53,664 nt of DNA from Desulfuromonadaceae bacterium (GTDB taxonomy: Bacteria; Desulfobacterota; Desulfuromonadia; Geobacterales; Pseudopelobacteraceae): positions 1 through 53,664 of the forward strand of contig JAQTXD010000016.1 of the NCBI GenBank assembly GCA_028688955.1. The letters run 5' to 3'. The stretch's first letter is position 1, and each line of letters starts with the position of its first letter. This document shows positions 10,001-17,847 of the stretch, in pieces. Under the pieces are notes generated by a model. That model ran no database searches. It was not told where the DNA came from and saw only the letters and a list, made by a program, of their open reading frames with translations. The translations under genes and the position numbers were made by a program.

Positions 10001-11018
10001 CTTTCCCGGAGGTGAGGAGAAATTCGTGCAATGGACATTCTGGCCATCAACCGTGTTTAGCGTCGATGCAGCACGTGAGCTCACCCGTTTTTTTGCGGTC
10101 GACCAGCAGTTGGGGGAACTCCTGAAAACAACAAAGATCTGGGCTTCGGAAGAAATTATTTTGCCGACTCTTATTGCCCTGTTCGGTTTCACTATTCTCG
10201 ATAATCCCTGCAGCTATGATTTTGTCAAGTTCCGGGCCCGTTATTCTACCCGGCAGCTCGAGTCTGCTCTCAACGCTCCCGAGCTGTTCTGGGTGCACCC
10301 GGTGCCGCGACTCTACAATGACCCGCTGCGAAAATATATTCGCTCACGTTTTCATGATTATGCACGGCAACGGGAAGGAGAAGTGCCTATGAAACAGCCG
10401 ATGAAGAGCAAGCCATTGGAGCTGGTGTTAACAACACCCATTCTGGAACAGATGAGAAAAATTGAGGGGTGGCTTGACGACGGTGAAGCCGATCTGCTGA
10501 TTGCCACCTCGGTCCGTGCCTTGACGACGTTGCCCCCACCCCACGCGGTCGTCGAGGTGGGGAGCTACTGTGGCCGGTCAACCGTGGTGCTGGGGGCCGT
10601 GGTAAAGGCTCTTTCGCCAGGAGCAAAGATTTTTGCGATTGACCCCCATGATGGTAAAATCGGCGCTCTTGACCAGGGTGTTGAGACGGTCACACCCACC
10701 CTTGCGGCGTTCAGGAAAAACATTGCCGCCGCACACCTGACGGAGGTCGTGGAGATAATTCAAAAGTGCTCGTACGATGTGAGCTGGGATTCAGCGATTA
10801 CCCTGTTGTTCATCGATGGGCTGCATGATTATGCAAATGTTGCACGTGATTTCTACCAGTTTGAAAAATGGGTCGTCACCAATGGCTATATCGCCTTCCA
10901 TGATTACGCTGATTACTATCCGGGAGTCGTAGCGTTCGTTGATGAGCTCCTCAATTCAGGGGCGTACCGGAAAGTGCGTCTGGAGAAAAGTATGATGGTG
11001 GTTGAAAAGCTGCCATAG
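7044..11018 (+). CDS. Multidomain glycosyltransferase-methyltransferase fusion
   Basis: A 1324-residue protein with several separable modules. Residues ~1-195 resemble the DUF115/MptE-like domain seen in glycan loci (IVVCGCGESLNLL, LIGVDFTEAHFFG). Residues ~210-540 look like a GT-B type glycosyltransferase. Residues ~560-830 are a GT2-type GT-A domain (VSVIIPHGG at ~563, WMDNDLLLP at ~645, GWGGEDNFW at ~734). Residues ~850-1120 form another transferase-like module (TIVDSDQLG). The C-terminal ~190 residues are a class I SAM-dependent methyltransferase (VVEVGSYCGRS at ~1166, FIDGLHDY, HDYADYYP). It would build and methylate a surface or protein-linked glycan; the substrate is unknown. It follows the eCIS effector by 87 bases. 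An AAGG lies just before the ATG at 7044. Confidence 0.82.
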   Translation: MQTLGEFKHIHKGETIVVCGCGESLNLLEQPERFVTIGVNDVGRRFHPDYLVVVNPGKQFSGDRFRHVETSRARYLFSQYDDLAVPHPHLVTFKLGTRGGTDFSNPDVLHFTQNSPYIALCLAIHMGATRIGLIGVDFTEAHFFGKTGTHPMAGRLDQINREYGALEQACRAMGVELVNLSPVSRITALPKVSLSWVEVQVIRNAPVKEKPGGLQIVSYATTPVAGVPAILARCISAATEHSARCVWATNEYGNGVQFTGDVQWQKKPQEAMELLDAADLVIVHNGKVDPAHRRLLESKPVVTMAHNYGWNVDMQFVAAGQPGVVIGQYQATLPEFARWSVVPNPIPLWEPEYQPGTKADQITIAFTPSGKHERYPRDHRLYWHGKGFETTVRILERLSRRADTRIESTAERQVSHGEALAMKRRAHIVIDECVTGSYHRNSLEGLATGCVVVNGVGLLDGVLEQFRHCANNPEKTPFVYSDLATLENVLLAQIESGIDSLSAAGLQNRTWMERQWAFAWQWRQLWEPVAGRAMALKNGAAIKGAAPAVSSLETKPGAVPSGVSVIIPHGGAERLPQLAAALAQLSHCPAVSEIIVVEMGEQGVAEEVARRWRARYLFIETSEVFERARALNVGSAIAEGELLLWMDNDLLLPAGFLEKAAQELHERQLDCLIPYTSIAYLAEADSGAVIEGSRSPRDCTAAKILSGGRDINGGSALVTKAFFQRYGGMSEEFLGWGGEDNFWVHKVTLLGRLGVTRFKDQFLYHLYHHNSGAHSGRPLTGNPHYLRNVALMNEARAIEDKQRFLKRFPPAGAKQAAVAAPVITSPLQQSAAPRVRNVFACLVHENQECVVDLVRNLRYLDPDSVVLLYNGGTNRDLLVKGFPFERHGAVVHPSPRPLKWGWLHDFALDCMSFSLANFSFDTLTIVDSDQLGIGMNYSGFLGNFLATREQVGMLGNSSLRQGSSTRIAPAMQAWKEVDLWRPFLRRFPGGEEKFVQWTFWPSTVFSVDAARELTRFFAVDQQLGELLKTTKIWASEEIILPTLIALFGFTILDNPCSYDFVKFRARYSTRQLESALNAPELFWVHPVPRLYNDPLRKYIRSRFHDYARQREGEVPMKQPMKSKPLELVLTTPILEQMRKIEGWLDDGEADLLIATSVRALTTLPPPHAVVEVGSYCGRSTVVLGAVVKALSPGAKIFAIDPHDGKIGALDQGVETVTPTLAAFRKNIAAAHLTEVVEIIQKCSYDVSWDSAITLLFIDGLHDYANVARDFYQFEKWVVTNGYIAFHDYADYYPGVVAFVDELLNSGAYRKVRLEKSMMVVEKLP

Positions 11019-11144
11019 CTGTCACGGATTATGGAGCAGTGGCGGCCGGTGCCGCAATGGAGGCGCATTAATCGTTTCGAAAAGTGGTGGGATTGAGTGG
11101 TGTTCACGCAGCTGACCAACAGCAGATAACAAGGAGGCAGTGTC

Positions 11145-11936
11145 ATGGAAAAAATGTTTAAGGTCGTCAAGAATCATCCGTTTATGAAGCTTGGGAAAAA
11201 TCCGGCGGTGCGTGACACACGCAATATCAAGCTGGCAGCCGTGCTCCGCAGAGCGTTGCCACCGGTGCCGGAACAGTGGGACTTCGATCTTGATTTTGCA
11301 AAAGGACCGATTCCGACACCGGTTTTTGCCAATGACTGGCTCGGTGACTGCGTTATTGCCGGCCGTGCCCATATGACGCTGCGGTTCGAATATTTCGAAC
11401 AGAGCAAGACTATTCTCAAAATCACCGATAATGAAGTCGTCAAGGAATACCAGCGTGAAGGGGGGAGCATGGTCGAAGGGGAGCAGGGGCTGAATATGCT
11501 CACTTCACTGAAAAGCTGGCGGAAAGACGGCTGGAAGGCGGCACGCCGCAAATATAAGATTCACGCGTTTGTGGAACTGGATCCCAGTAATATCCAGGAA
11601 GTAAAGGTGGCGATTCACCAGCTCACCGGAACATATATTGGGCTTTCGCTGCCCAATTGTTTTCAGGAGCAGATGGAGCGTGGTCTGGCCTGGGATCTGG
11701 TGCCGGGGCCTGCCGGTAAGCCGAATCCCAAACAGGGGCATTGTGTGTATGTCTGCGGATATACGGCTATCGGGCCGGTGTGCATCACCTGGGGGAAGAA
11801 GCAGCAGATGACCTGGAAGTTTTTTACCGCCTGCTGCGATGAAGCGTATGCGATCGTTGATGAGCGCGACCGGTTCGTGAAAAAGTCACCGGTTGACCTG
11901 GTAGCGCTGGAGTCGATTCTACAACAGCTCGGATAG
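11145..11936 (+). CDS. Papain-like fold protein, predicted cysteine peptidase-like
   Basis: 263 residues with a strong AAGGAGG site seven bases ahead of the ATG. The NDWLGDCVIAG segment places Cys69 at the start of a helix, GHCVYVCGY places His199 before a strand, and the end carries a CITWGKKQQMTW / CCDEAYAIV pattern. This is the layout of a widespread family of bacterial hypothetical proteins with a papain-like Cys/His arrangement. No signal peptide is visible; the N-terminus is basic and not hydrophobic. It lies between the glycosyltransferase fusion and the endolysin-like gene and may be another member of the eCIS-linked operon. Enzymatic activity is inferred from the motif only. Confidence 0.6.
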   Translation: MEKMFKVVKNHPFMKLGKNPAVRDTRNIKLAAVLRRALPPVPEQWDFDLDFAKGPIPTPVFANDWLGDCVIAGRAHMTLRFEYFEQSKTILKITDNEVVKEYQREGGSMVEGEQGLNMLTSLKSWRKDGWKAARRKYKIHAFVELDPSNIQEVKVAIHQLTGTYIGLSLPNCFQEQMERGLAWDLVPGPAGKPNPKQGHCVYVCGYTAIGPVCITWGKKQQMTWKFFTACCDEAYAIVDERDRFVKKSPVDLVALESILQQLG

Positions 11937-12063
11937 TGTGGCAGATATGTGAAATATAAGCTGTCCGGCAGATTTTTACACGGAGTTTCGTACATTCGTT
12001 TATTCGAGTCCGGTGCAGGAACATCAGTTCTGCCTGTATAAAAACCGGATAAAAGGAGGAGTT

Positions 12064-12855
12064 ATGTCAGTATTGAAAGAAGGTTCAGCAGGCCCCGAAG
12101 TTGTGCATCTTCAGGAAAAATTGAAAGAGCGTGGATTTAATCCCGGTGTCTGTGATGGTGATTTCGGGCCGGCAACGGAGGCTGCGGTAATCGCCTTTCA
12201 AAAGAGTATGGGATTACTTGCTGACGGTGTCGCCGGACCGCGAACGCAGAACGCTCTGGATCCGGGTATTGATGCCAGTCTCCCCTCAGCGATTCCGGGG
12301 GTGACTGTGGCGGTCGTTTCCAGAATGTTTCCCCAGACTCCTGTCGGCAATATCACAAAAAATCTGCCCGTTGTCCTCAACGGCCTTGTGGAGCAGAATC
12401 TGGCCGACAAGCCAATGGTATTGATGGCACTGGCGACAATCCGGGCGGAAACGGAGAGTTTTGAACCAATCAGCGAGGGGAGGTCCAGATACAACTCCTC
12501 TCCTGACGGACATCCGTTTGACCTGTACGATAACCGTACTGACCTTGGAAATCAGGGGGCACCGGACGGTGAAAGGTACAAAGGCCGTGGTTTCATTCAG
12601 TTGACCGGGCGGGACAATTATAAAATACATGGCACGGCGATCGGGCAGGATCTTATCAATAACCCTGATCTGGCTAACGACCCGGTAATTGCCGCGCAGC
12701 TCCTGGCAAGTTTTCTGAAGAACAAGGAGCGGGCCATCAAGGAGGCTTTACTGGATGACGATCTTAAACTGGCGCGAAAACTGGTCAACGGGGGGAGCCA
12801 CGGTCTTGACCGTTTCAGCAACGCTTTCACCATCGGTAATCGAATTATCGCCTGA
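12064..12855 (+). CDS. Peptidoglycan-binding GH19-type endolysin
   Basis: The ATG at 12064 is chosen over an upstream GTG at 12013 because AAAAGGAGG lies right before it and the protein then starts directly with the binding domain. Of 263 residues, 5-62 are a PG_binding_1 repeat ([26 protein letters not shown]). About 85-263 resemble the chitinase class I/GH19 lysozyme fold, with Glu129 in RAETESFEP as the probable catalytic acid and [13 protein letters not shown] from residue 174. It should cleave peptidoglycan. No signal peptide is seen, so export would need a phage-like or injection-system route. It is the last plus-strand gene of the eCIS-linked run and is followed by a hairpin. Confidence 0.8.
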   Translation: MSVLKEGSAGPEVVHLQEKLKERGFNPGVCDGDFGPATEAAVIAFQKSMGLLADGVAGPRTQNALDPGIDASLPSAIPGVTVAVVSRMFPQTPVGNITKNLPVVLNGLVEQNLADKPMVLMALATIRAETESFEPISEGRSRYNSSPDGHPFDLYDNRTDLGNQGAPDGERYKGRGFIQLTGRDNYKIHGTAIGQDLINNPDLANDPVIAAQLLASFLKNKERAIKEALLDDDLKLARKLVNGGSHGLDRFSNAFTIGNRIIA

Positions 12856-12897
12856 TGCGGGTGTCTCTCCTTGAGAGGGATATTATGGCAGAATAAC

Positions 12898-12929
12898 AAA
12901 TGGCCACCCGACAAAACGGGTGGCCATTT
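12898..12929. terminator. Hairpin between convergent genes (endolysin-like gene and gabD)
   Basis: A perfect 13-bp inverted repeat (AAATGGCCACCCG and its complement) encloses a six-base loop. It lies between the stop of the plus-strand lysozyme gene and the stop of minus-strand gabD. There is no long T-run; the A/T-rich stem ends give a modest U-tract in either direction. A bidirectional transcription stop is the simplest reading. Confidence 0.7.
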
Positions 12930-12947
12930 GCGGTGCCGGGCGGGGTT

Positions 12948-14402
12948 TCAGATACCTCCCATGCAGAGGTACTTTATTTCCAGAAAATCATCGAGACCAT
13001 ACTTCGATCCCTCACGACCGATGCCTGATTCCTTCATGCCGCCGAACGGGGCTACTGCCGTTGAGATCAGGCCGGTATTGATGCCGACGATACCGTATTC
13101 TACCGCTTCGGCAATGCGCCAGACCCTGCCGATATCCCGGCTGTAGAAATATGCTGCAAGACCGAATTCGGTGTCATTTGCCATCTGTATTGCTTCCTCT
13201 TCGGTAGAAAAACGGAACAACGGTGCCACGGGGCCAAACGTTTCTTCCCGGGCAACAGCCATTGATGTGTTGACGTCAGTCAGTACGGTCGGTTCAAAAA
13301 ACGAGCCGCCCAGCATGTGGCGCCTGCCGCCGGTCACAACGTGTGCTCCCTTTGAAATTGCATCGGCGATATGCTCTTCAACCTTTTCCAGCGACTTCAT
13401 ATCAATGAGCGGCCCCTGTTGGGTTTCACCCAACAGCCCGTCACCTACTTTGAGCTTCTCGACTGCTGCAACCAGTTTGGCGGAGAAGGCATCGTAGATG
13501 CTGTCCTGGACAAGGAAGCGGTTTGTACAAACGCAGGTCTGGCCGGTGTTACGGTATTTTGAAATGACCGCTCCCTCGACCGCGGCATCGAGGTCGGCGT
13601 CGTCAAATACGATGAACGGCGCGTTTCCCCCGAGTTCTAAAGCCAGTTTTTTTACCGTTCCCGCACACTGCTCCATCAGCAGTTTACCTACTTCGGTGGA
13701 GCCTGTGAAGGTAAGTTTACGGACGATGGGGTTGGAGGTCATTTCACCGCCGATAGCACCTGAAGCACCGGTGACGACGCTGAATACCCCTGCCGGAATA
13801 CCGGCCCGATCGGCCAGTTCTGCCAGGGCCAGAGCAGAGTATGGGGTCTGTGTGGCGGGCTTGACTACCATAGTACAACCTGCGGCCAGTGCAGGTCCCG
13901 CCTTGCGGGAGATCATGGCAGAGGGGAAATTCCACGGTGTTATGGCGGCACAGACGCCGATCGGTTCCTTAATGACGACGATGCGCTTGTCCGACTGGTG
14001 TTGGGGAATCGTGTCACCGTAGATTCGCTTTCCCTCTTCTGCAAACCACTCGATGAATGAGGCGGCGTAAACGATTTCGCCACGTGCTTCTGACAACGGT
14101 TTCCCCTGCTCGGCGGTCATCAACACCGCCAGATCATCCTGATTTTCCAAAATAAGTTCGAACCAGCGTCGGAGAATCGCTGATCGTGCTGCAGCTGTCA
14201 GTGCCCGCCAGCCCGGATATGCAGCATTGGCCGCTTCAATAGCCCTGCGGGTTTCCGCGGCACCCATCTTGGGAATAGTGCCGATGGTTGCTCCACTGGC
14301 CGGATTAGTAACGCTAATTCGTTCGTTGCTGTCGGCATCGATCCATAGGCCATTGATAAAGCATTGCTGACGAAACAGTGATGGATCTTTGAGTGTGAAC
14401 AT
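12948..14402 (-). CDS. gabD: NAD(P)-dependent succinate-semialdehyde dehydrogenase
   Basis: 484 residues, the usual length for GabD-type aldehyde dehydrogenases, with the family signatures intact: TPWNFPSAMISRK for the cofactor pocket, FTGSTEVGK, the general base Glu256 in LELGGNAP, and the nucleophile Cys290 in NTGQTCVCTNRF. The second Cys two residues later is typical of this subfamily. It oxidises succinate semialdehyde to succinate. An AAGGAGA ribosome-binding site sits eight bases ahead of the ATG. The gene stands alone between the eCIS-linked locus and a broken gene, and no GABA transaminase is nearby, so the physiological aldehyde could differ. Confidence 0.92.
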   Translation of the reverse strand: MFTLKDPSLFRQQCFINGLWIDADSNERISVTNPASGATIGTIPKMGAAETRRAIEAANAAYPGWRALTAAARSAILRRWFELILENQDDLAVLMTAEQGKPLSEARGEIVYAASFIEWFAEEGKRIYGDTIPQHQSDKRIVVIKEPIGVCAAITPWNFPSAMISRKAGPALAAGCTMVVKPATQTPYSALALAELADRAGIPAGVFSVVTGASGAIGGEMTSNPIVRKLTFTGSTEVGKLLMEQCAGTVKKLALELGGNAPFIVFDDADLDAAVEGAVISKYRNTGQTCVCTNRFLVQDSIYDAFSAKLVAAVEKLKVGDGLLGETQQGPLIDMKSLEKVEEHIADAISKGAHVVTGGRRHMLGGSFFEPTVLTDVNTSMAVAREETFGPVAPLFRFSTEEEAIQMANDTEFGLAAYFYSRDIGRVWRIAEAVEYGIVGINTGLISTAVAPFGGMKESGIGREGSKYGLDDFLEIKYLCMGGI

Positions 14403-14533
14403 GCGTAGATTCTCCTTTGTTGGATTAAGTACATTGCGTTCAATATGAACCGGTGTTAAGACTAATGGGGTACACGAGGATAGCTTGATTCAGGTATCGC
14501 CGCCATAACGAACTGTCGTAATGGATCTTCTCT

Positions 14534-15003
14534 TCACGCAGCCATCATATCCTTTGACTGTTTTCCACTCAAGCTTTCAATCTCAATCTTCCCGATCTGC
14601 AAGAGGTCAGCCTCCTCAGGGGGTAACGTCCACACTGATCTGAATACTGCTTCATGATCAGATGCAGTGCGGCATTCATTTCGGTCGGGTCGGTCAATTC
14701 ATGAATCGAACCATAGCCGCCCACGCCCGGGAGTGAGAGGCTCCAATGACAGGGGACGCTTTCATGGGTTTTACAGGTGACGACATACTCAAATCCCACG
14801 CATACGGTTGGATTTGTCTCGAAAAAATCATTTTTCTTCCCGCTATTTCCGTATGAATAAAGAGTGATGTTCCGTCAAATCCAAAGGATAAGGGACAACA
14901 TATTGCACATTTTCCCTGGTCAGTCCCCACCAGCATATCTGGCTGGTGGGATGAACCGTGCAATAATCGCTTGAACTTTAATTTCTTTATCGATTCTTCT
15001 CAT
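14534..15003 (-). pseudogene. Pyridoxamine 5'-phosphate oxidase-family (NimA-like) gene broken by three frameshifts
   Basis: Reading the minus strand from an ATG at 15003 gives MRRIDKEI, the characteristic start of this flavoprotein family. The frame stops after ~27 codons, but continues in a second frame (CCPLSFGFDGTSLFIHTE), then a third (NPTVCVGFEYVV, HLIMKQYSDQ), then a last one (GKIEIESLSGKQ) to a stop at 14534. Removing one G near 14925 and adding one T in the T6 run near 14830 and one C in the C5 run near 14620 would restore about 156 residues. All three lesions are single bases in homopolymers, so sequencing error must be considered. However, the surrounding genes are intact, which favours true decay. 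Confidence 0.75.
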
Positions 15004-15690
15004 CTTGCCATATATCTCTCTTACATTCGGGCCTGTTATCGCACACGATACATGTTTTATCCAGGGGAGGTCAACGAGTGTTGAGCAGCCTGTCTGTGAC
15101 TGGCAATAGATACAATGATTTCGCTGTGAGTCTATTGAAAAATGTCATGTTCATTAGTGGCCAGAAATAATCGACAGATTTTTTTGCGACTCAGGTTCAA
15201 ATTTTAGCATACGTGCACAAATTTTTTGCGATTATGGCGTACAAATAAAAATGTATGACCACAGTCTTTGTCGTAAGTAGCTCGAAATAATACGCCGGTT
15301 TGCGTAAAAGAGTGGCAAAAACACGAAGAATGCGGCATGATCTGGAAAAAGTGAAAATCGGTGCAGTTAATGCAGGGGGCAACAACCTGCTGGCAAAATC
15401 AAACTCAAGGCGATGGGGCCTATCCGACATGGTCAGGGAGGCCTTTTCTTTTGAACTCTGTTTGCATTAATCGAAGCTGTCTTCACAAGTGACGGTGTAT
15501 TGCTTTTCCTGAGACTAAAATTTTTATTGTTAGATTATAATAGCTTGCATCTTGTTGTGAAACTGTTGTAAGAGACGTTTAGTATACACAATGCTAACCT
15601 TGACGTAAGCGATAATGCTTGCGGCATCCTGTTCATTTATGTTAAACGTCTATATGTCTGAGTTGGTTATATCATCGTAAGGTGGGATTC
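15004..15690. other. Long non-coding leader upstream of etfB
   Basis: No coding sequence is recognised in these ~690 bases; the open frames here are short and lack family features. The region is AT-rich. It contains a TATAAT at 15536-15541 with no convincing -35 box. The last ~120 bases carry nested inverted repeats described separately. It probably contains the promoter and control region of the etf operon. Confidence 0.5.
15573..15651 (+). promoter_or_regulatory. Nested inverted repeats in the etfB leader
   Basis: AGACGTTTA at 15573-15581 is repeated perfectly inverted as TAAACGTCT at 15643-15651. Inside lie an imperfect palindrome TTAGTAT/ATGCTAA (15579-15597) and a short AAGC/GCTT hairpin. 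The block ends 39 bases before the etfB ATG and downstream of a TATAAT. It could be a repressor operator (TetR- or FadR-like regulators often control such operons) or a structured 5' leader. The sequence alone does not decide. Confidence 0.4.
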
Positions 15691-16506
15691 ATGCTGATTG
15701 TTGTCTGTATCAAACAGGTTCCGGACACGACCCAGGTTCAGATCGACCCGGTCACTAACACGTTGGTTCGTGACGGTATTCCGTTTATCGTCAATCCGTA
15801 CGATACTCATGCCCTGGAGGAAGCGCTGCGGCTGAAAGACCGCTTCGGCTGCAAGGTTGCAGCAATTTCCATGGGGCCTCCAAACGCCGAGGGCACACTG
15901 AAAAAGGCGCTTGCACTGGGAGTTGATTACGCAATCCTTCTGTCTGACAGGGTTTTTGGCGGGGCGGATACGCTCGCCACCAGCAACGTTCTTGCTGCCG
16001 CAATCAGCAAACTGCATGCAGAAGTCGGCGAAGTAGGCCTGGTATTGTGCGGTAAGCAGACAATTGACGGTGATACCGCTCAGGTTGGCCCCGGCATTGC
16101 GAGTCGACTTGATTATCGCCAGTTGACGCTGGTTGACAAAGTCATCAGTCTGGACCTGTCAGCCAAAAAAATCCGCGTCAGCCGTAAGCTTGAAGGGCGT
16201 CACGAAATTGTTGATGCGCCACTGCCTGCAATGCTGACTGTCGTCCGAGAGTTGAATCGCCCGCGCTACCCGAAAGTACAGATGCGGTTGGCTGCAGCAG
16301 AGGCGGTTGTTGAGCTGTGGAACAACAAAACACTGCAGCTGGACGAGCAGAAAATAGGCCTGAAAGGATCTCCTACGTGGGTATCAAAAATCTTTTCTCC
16401 GGAGCGGGACAAGGGAGAAATTATCGGCGAGGGGTATGCCGACCCTTCAGGAACGGCAGCGTTACTGATTGAAAAACTGATGGCGAAGGATATGTTACAG
16501 TTATGA
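15691..16506 (+). CDS. etfB: Electron transfer flavoprotein beta subunit
   Basis: The ATG at 15691 is preferred to an in-frame GTG nine bases earlier because an AAGGTGG site precedes it and the protein then begins MLIVVCIKQVPD, the standard EtfB N-terminus. 271 residues, with the expected NPYDTHALEEALRLKD segment and the AMP-loop region GKQTIDGDTAQVGP. It pairs with EtfA to carry electrons from acyl-CoA dehydrogenases or related flavoenzymes. Its last four bases overlap the etfA start (ATGA), indicating translational coupling. Confidence 0.95.
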   Translation: MLIVVCIKQVPDTTQVQIDPVTNTLVRDGIPFIVNPYDTHALEEALRLKDRFGCKVAAISMGPPNAEGTLKKALALGVDYAILLSDRVFGGADTLATSNVLAAAISKLHAEVGEVGLVLCGKQTIDGDTAQVGPGIASRLDYRQLTLVDKVISLDLSAKKIRVSRKLEGRHEIVDAPLPAMLTVVRELNRPRYPKVQMRLAAAEAVVELWNNKTLQLDEQKIGLKGSPTWVSKIFSPERDKGEIIGEGYADPSGTAALLIEKLMAKDMLQL

Positions 16507-17837
16507 GTGATCCAAAACCGAAACCGAAAAGACCACGCGGCATAGCAAACCTGCTTGAAGGAAAATGTATCGCCTGCGGCGCCCGTTGCCAGAGTTCATG
16601 TCCGGTCAACTGTATCGAGATGACAGAGAACGGCGAACCGGTCATTGAAAAAGCGAAATGCATTGGCTGCCAGAAATGCGTCAAAATATGCCCGGCAGCG
16701 GCGCTGGAAATGTTCTTCACGGCCGAAGAACAGCAGATTCTCGCTGAGCTGGCGGCTTCAGCCGCACCTGTTGAAGATGAAGTCGACCACGAAGCTGCCG
16801 CCCTGGCTAAAAAACTGGCAGCGTACCGTGGCGTATGGGTTTTTATTGAACAGACGGAAGGGGAGCCGGCCAAGGTTTCCTGGGAGCTGCTGGGTGTCGG
16901 GGCGGGACTTGCCAAGAGCCTGGGAGTGGAACTCAGTGCGCTCGTGATCGGTGAAAATGTCGAACATCTGTGCCACGAAGCGTTTGCCCACGGGGCAGAA
17001 AAGGCCTATCTGCTCGATGCACCGGTTTATTTCCATTACCGTACGGAAGCATATGTCGAGGCGTGCTGCCATCTGATCGAAACATACAAGCCAGAGGTCA
17101 TTCTTATGGGAGCCACCGGCATGGGGCGTGATCTGGCGGGAGCGATTGCCACCAGGGTCGGCACCGGCCTTACTGCCGACTGTACCGGACTCGCCATTGA
17201 TGATAAGCGAAACCTGATGCAGACCCGCCCTGCTTTCGGCGGCAACATTATGGCAACCATCATGTGCGATAAATATCGCCCCCAGATGTCGACGGTGCGC
17301 CCCAATGTCATGCCGATGCCGGAACGGAGGGAGGGTGCCGTCGGGGAAATCGTCCGTGATTCGTTTACAGTGGAAGAAGAGAGTGTGCTGACCAAGGTAA
17401 TTGAAATCATCCGTGACTCACACAGCACGGGAGCGGTCGACATCACCGGAGCCGATTATATCGTCTCCGGTGGCCGAGGTATGATGGGGCCGGAAAATTT
17501 TGCCATGCTGCAGGAATTGGCGGATGAGCTCGGCGGGGTCGTTGGAGCTTCTCGCAGCGCCGTAGACGCAGGATGGATGGCGGGTGATCGGCAGGTTGGC
17601 CAGACCGGCAAAACCGTTCGCCCCAAAATTTATATCGCCTGCGGGATATCCGGAGCGATCCAGCATCTGGTCGGTATGCAGGATTCAGATATGGTAATCG
17701 CGATTAATCGTGACAGCAGCGCCCCGATTTTTGAGGTTGCCACCTACGGCATCGTTGGCGACCTGTTCCAGGTGGTCCCGGCAATTACAGAGAAAATCCG
17801 GGAAATGAAACAAAAAAATCATAGTTCAAAAAATTGA
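16503..17837 (+). CDS. etfA: Electron transfer flavoprotein alpha subunit with N-terminal ferredoxin domain
   Basis: 444 residues, longer than the ~320 of plain EtfA because of an N-terminal two-cluster ferredoxin domain. It has Cys22/25/29/33/37 in CIACGARCQSSCPVNC and Cys53/56/59/63 in CIGCQKCVKICP. The rest is a normal EtfA, ending in the FAD domain (GGRGMMGPENFAMLQELA, GASRSAVDAGW, GQTGKTVRP, ACGISGAIQH, INRD). The fused clusters suggest an extra electron path, as known for Etf proteins of several anaerobes. Here the likely acceptor is the FeS membrane protein encoded 10 bases downstream. Confidence 0.95.
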   Translation: MSDPKPKPKRPRGIANLLEGKCIACGARCQSSCPVNCIEMTENGEPVIEKAKCIGCQKCVKICPAAALEMFFTAEEQQILAELAASAAPVEDEVDHEAAALAKKLAAYRGVWVFIEQTEGEPAKVSWELLGVGAGLAKSLGVELSALVIGENVEHLCHEAFAHGAEKAYLLDAPVYFHYRTEAYVEACCHLIETYKPEVILMGATGMGRDLAGAIATRVGTGLTADCTGLAIDDKRNLMQTRPAFGGNIMATIMCDKYRPQMSTVRPNVMPMPERREGAVGEIVRDSFTVEEESVLTKVIEIIRDSHSTGAVDITGADYIVSGGRGMMGPENFAMLQELADELGGVVGASRSAVDAGWMAGDRQVGQTGKTVRPKIYIACGISGAIQHLVGMQDSDMVIAINRDSSAPIFEVATYGIVGDLFQVVPAITEKIREMKQKNHSSKN

Positions 17838-17847
17838 GGTTTTTGAA

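Noticed and set aside
15197-15430. Minus-strand open frame of 77 codons upstream of etfB
   Set aside because: No ribosome-binding site, no recognisable protein features, and overlap with the control region of etfB.
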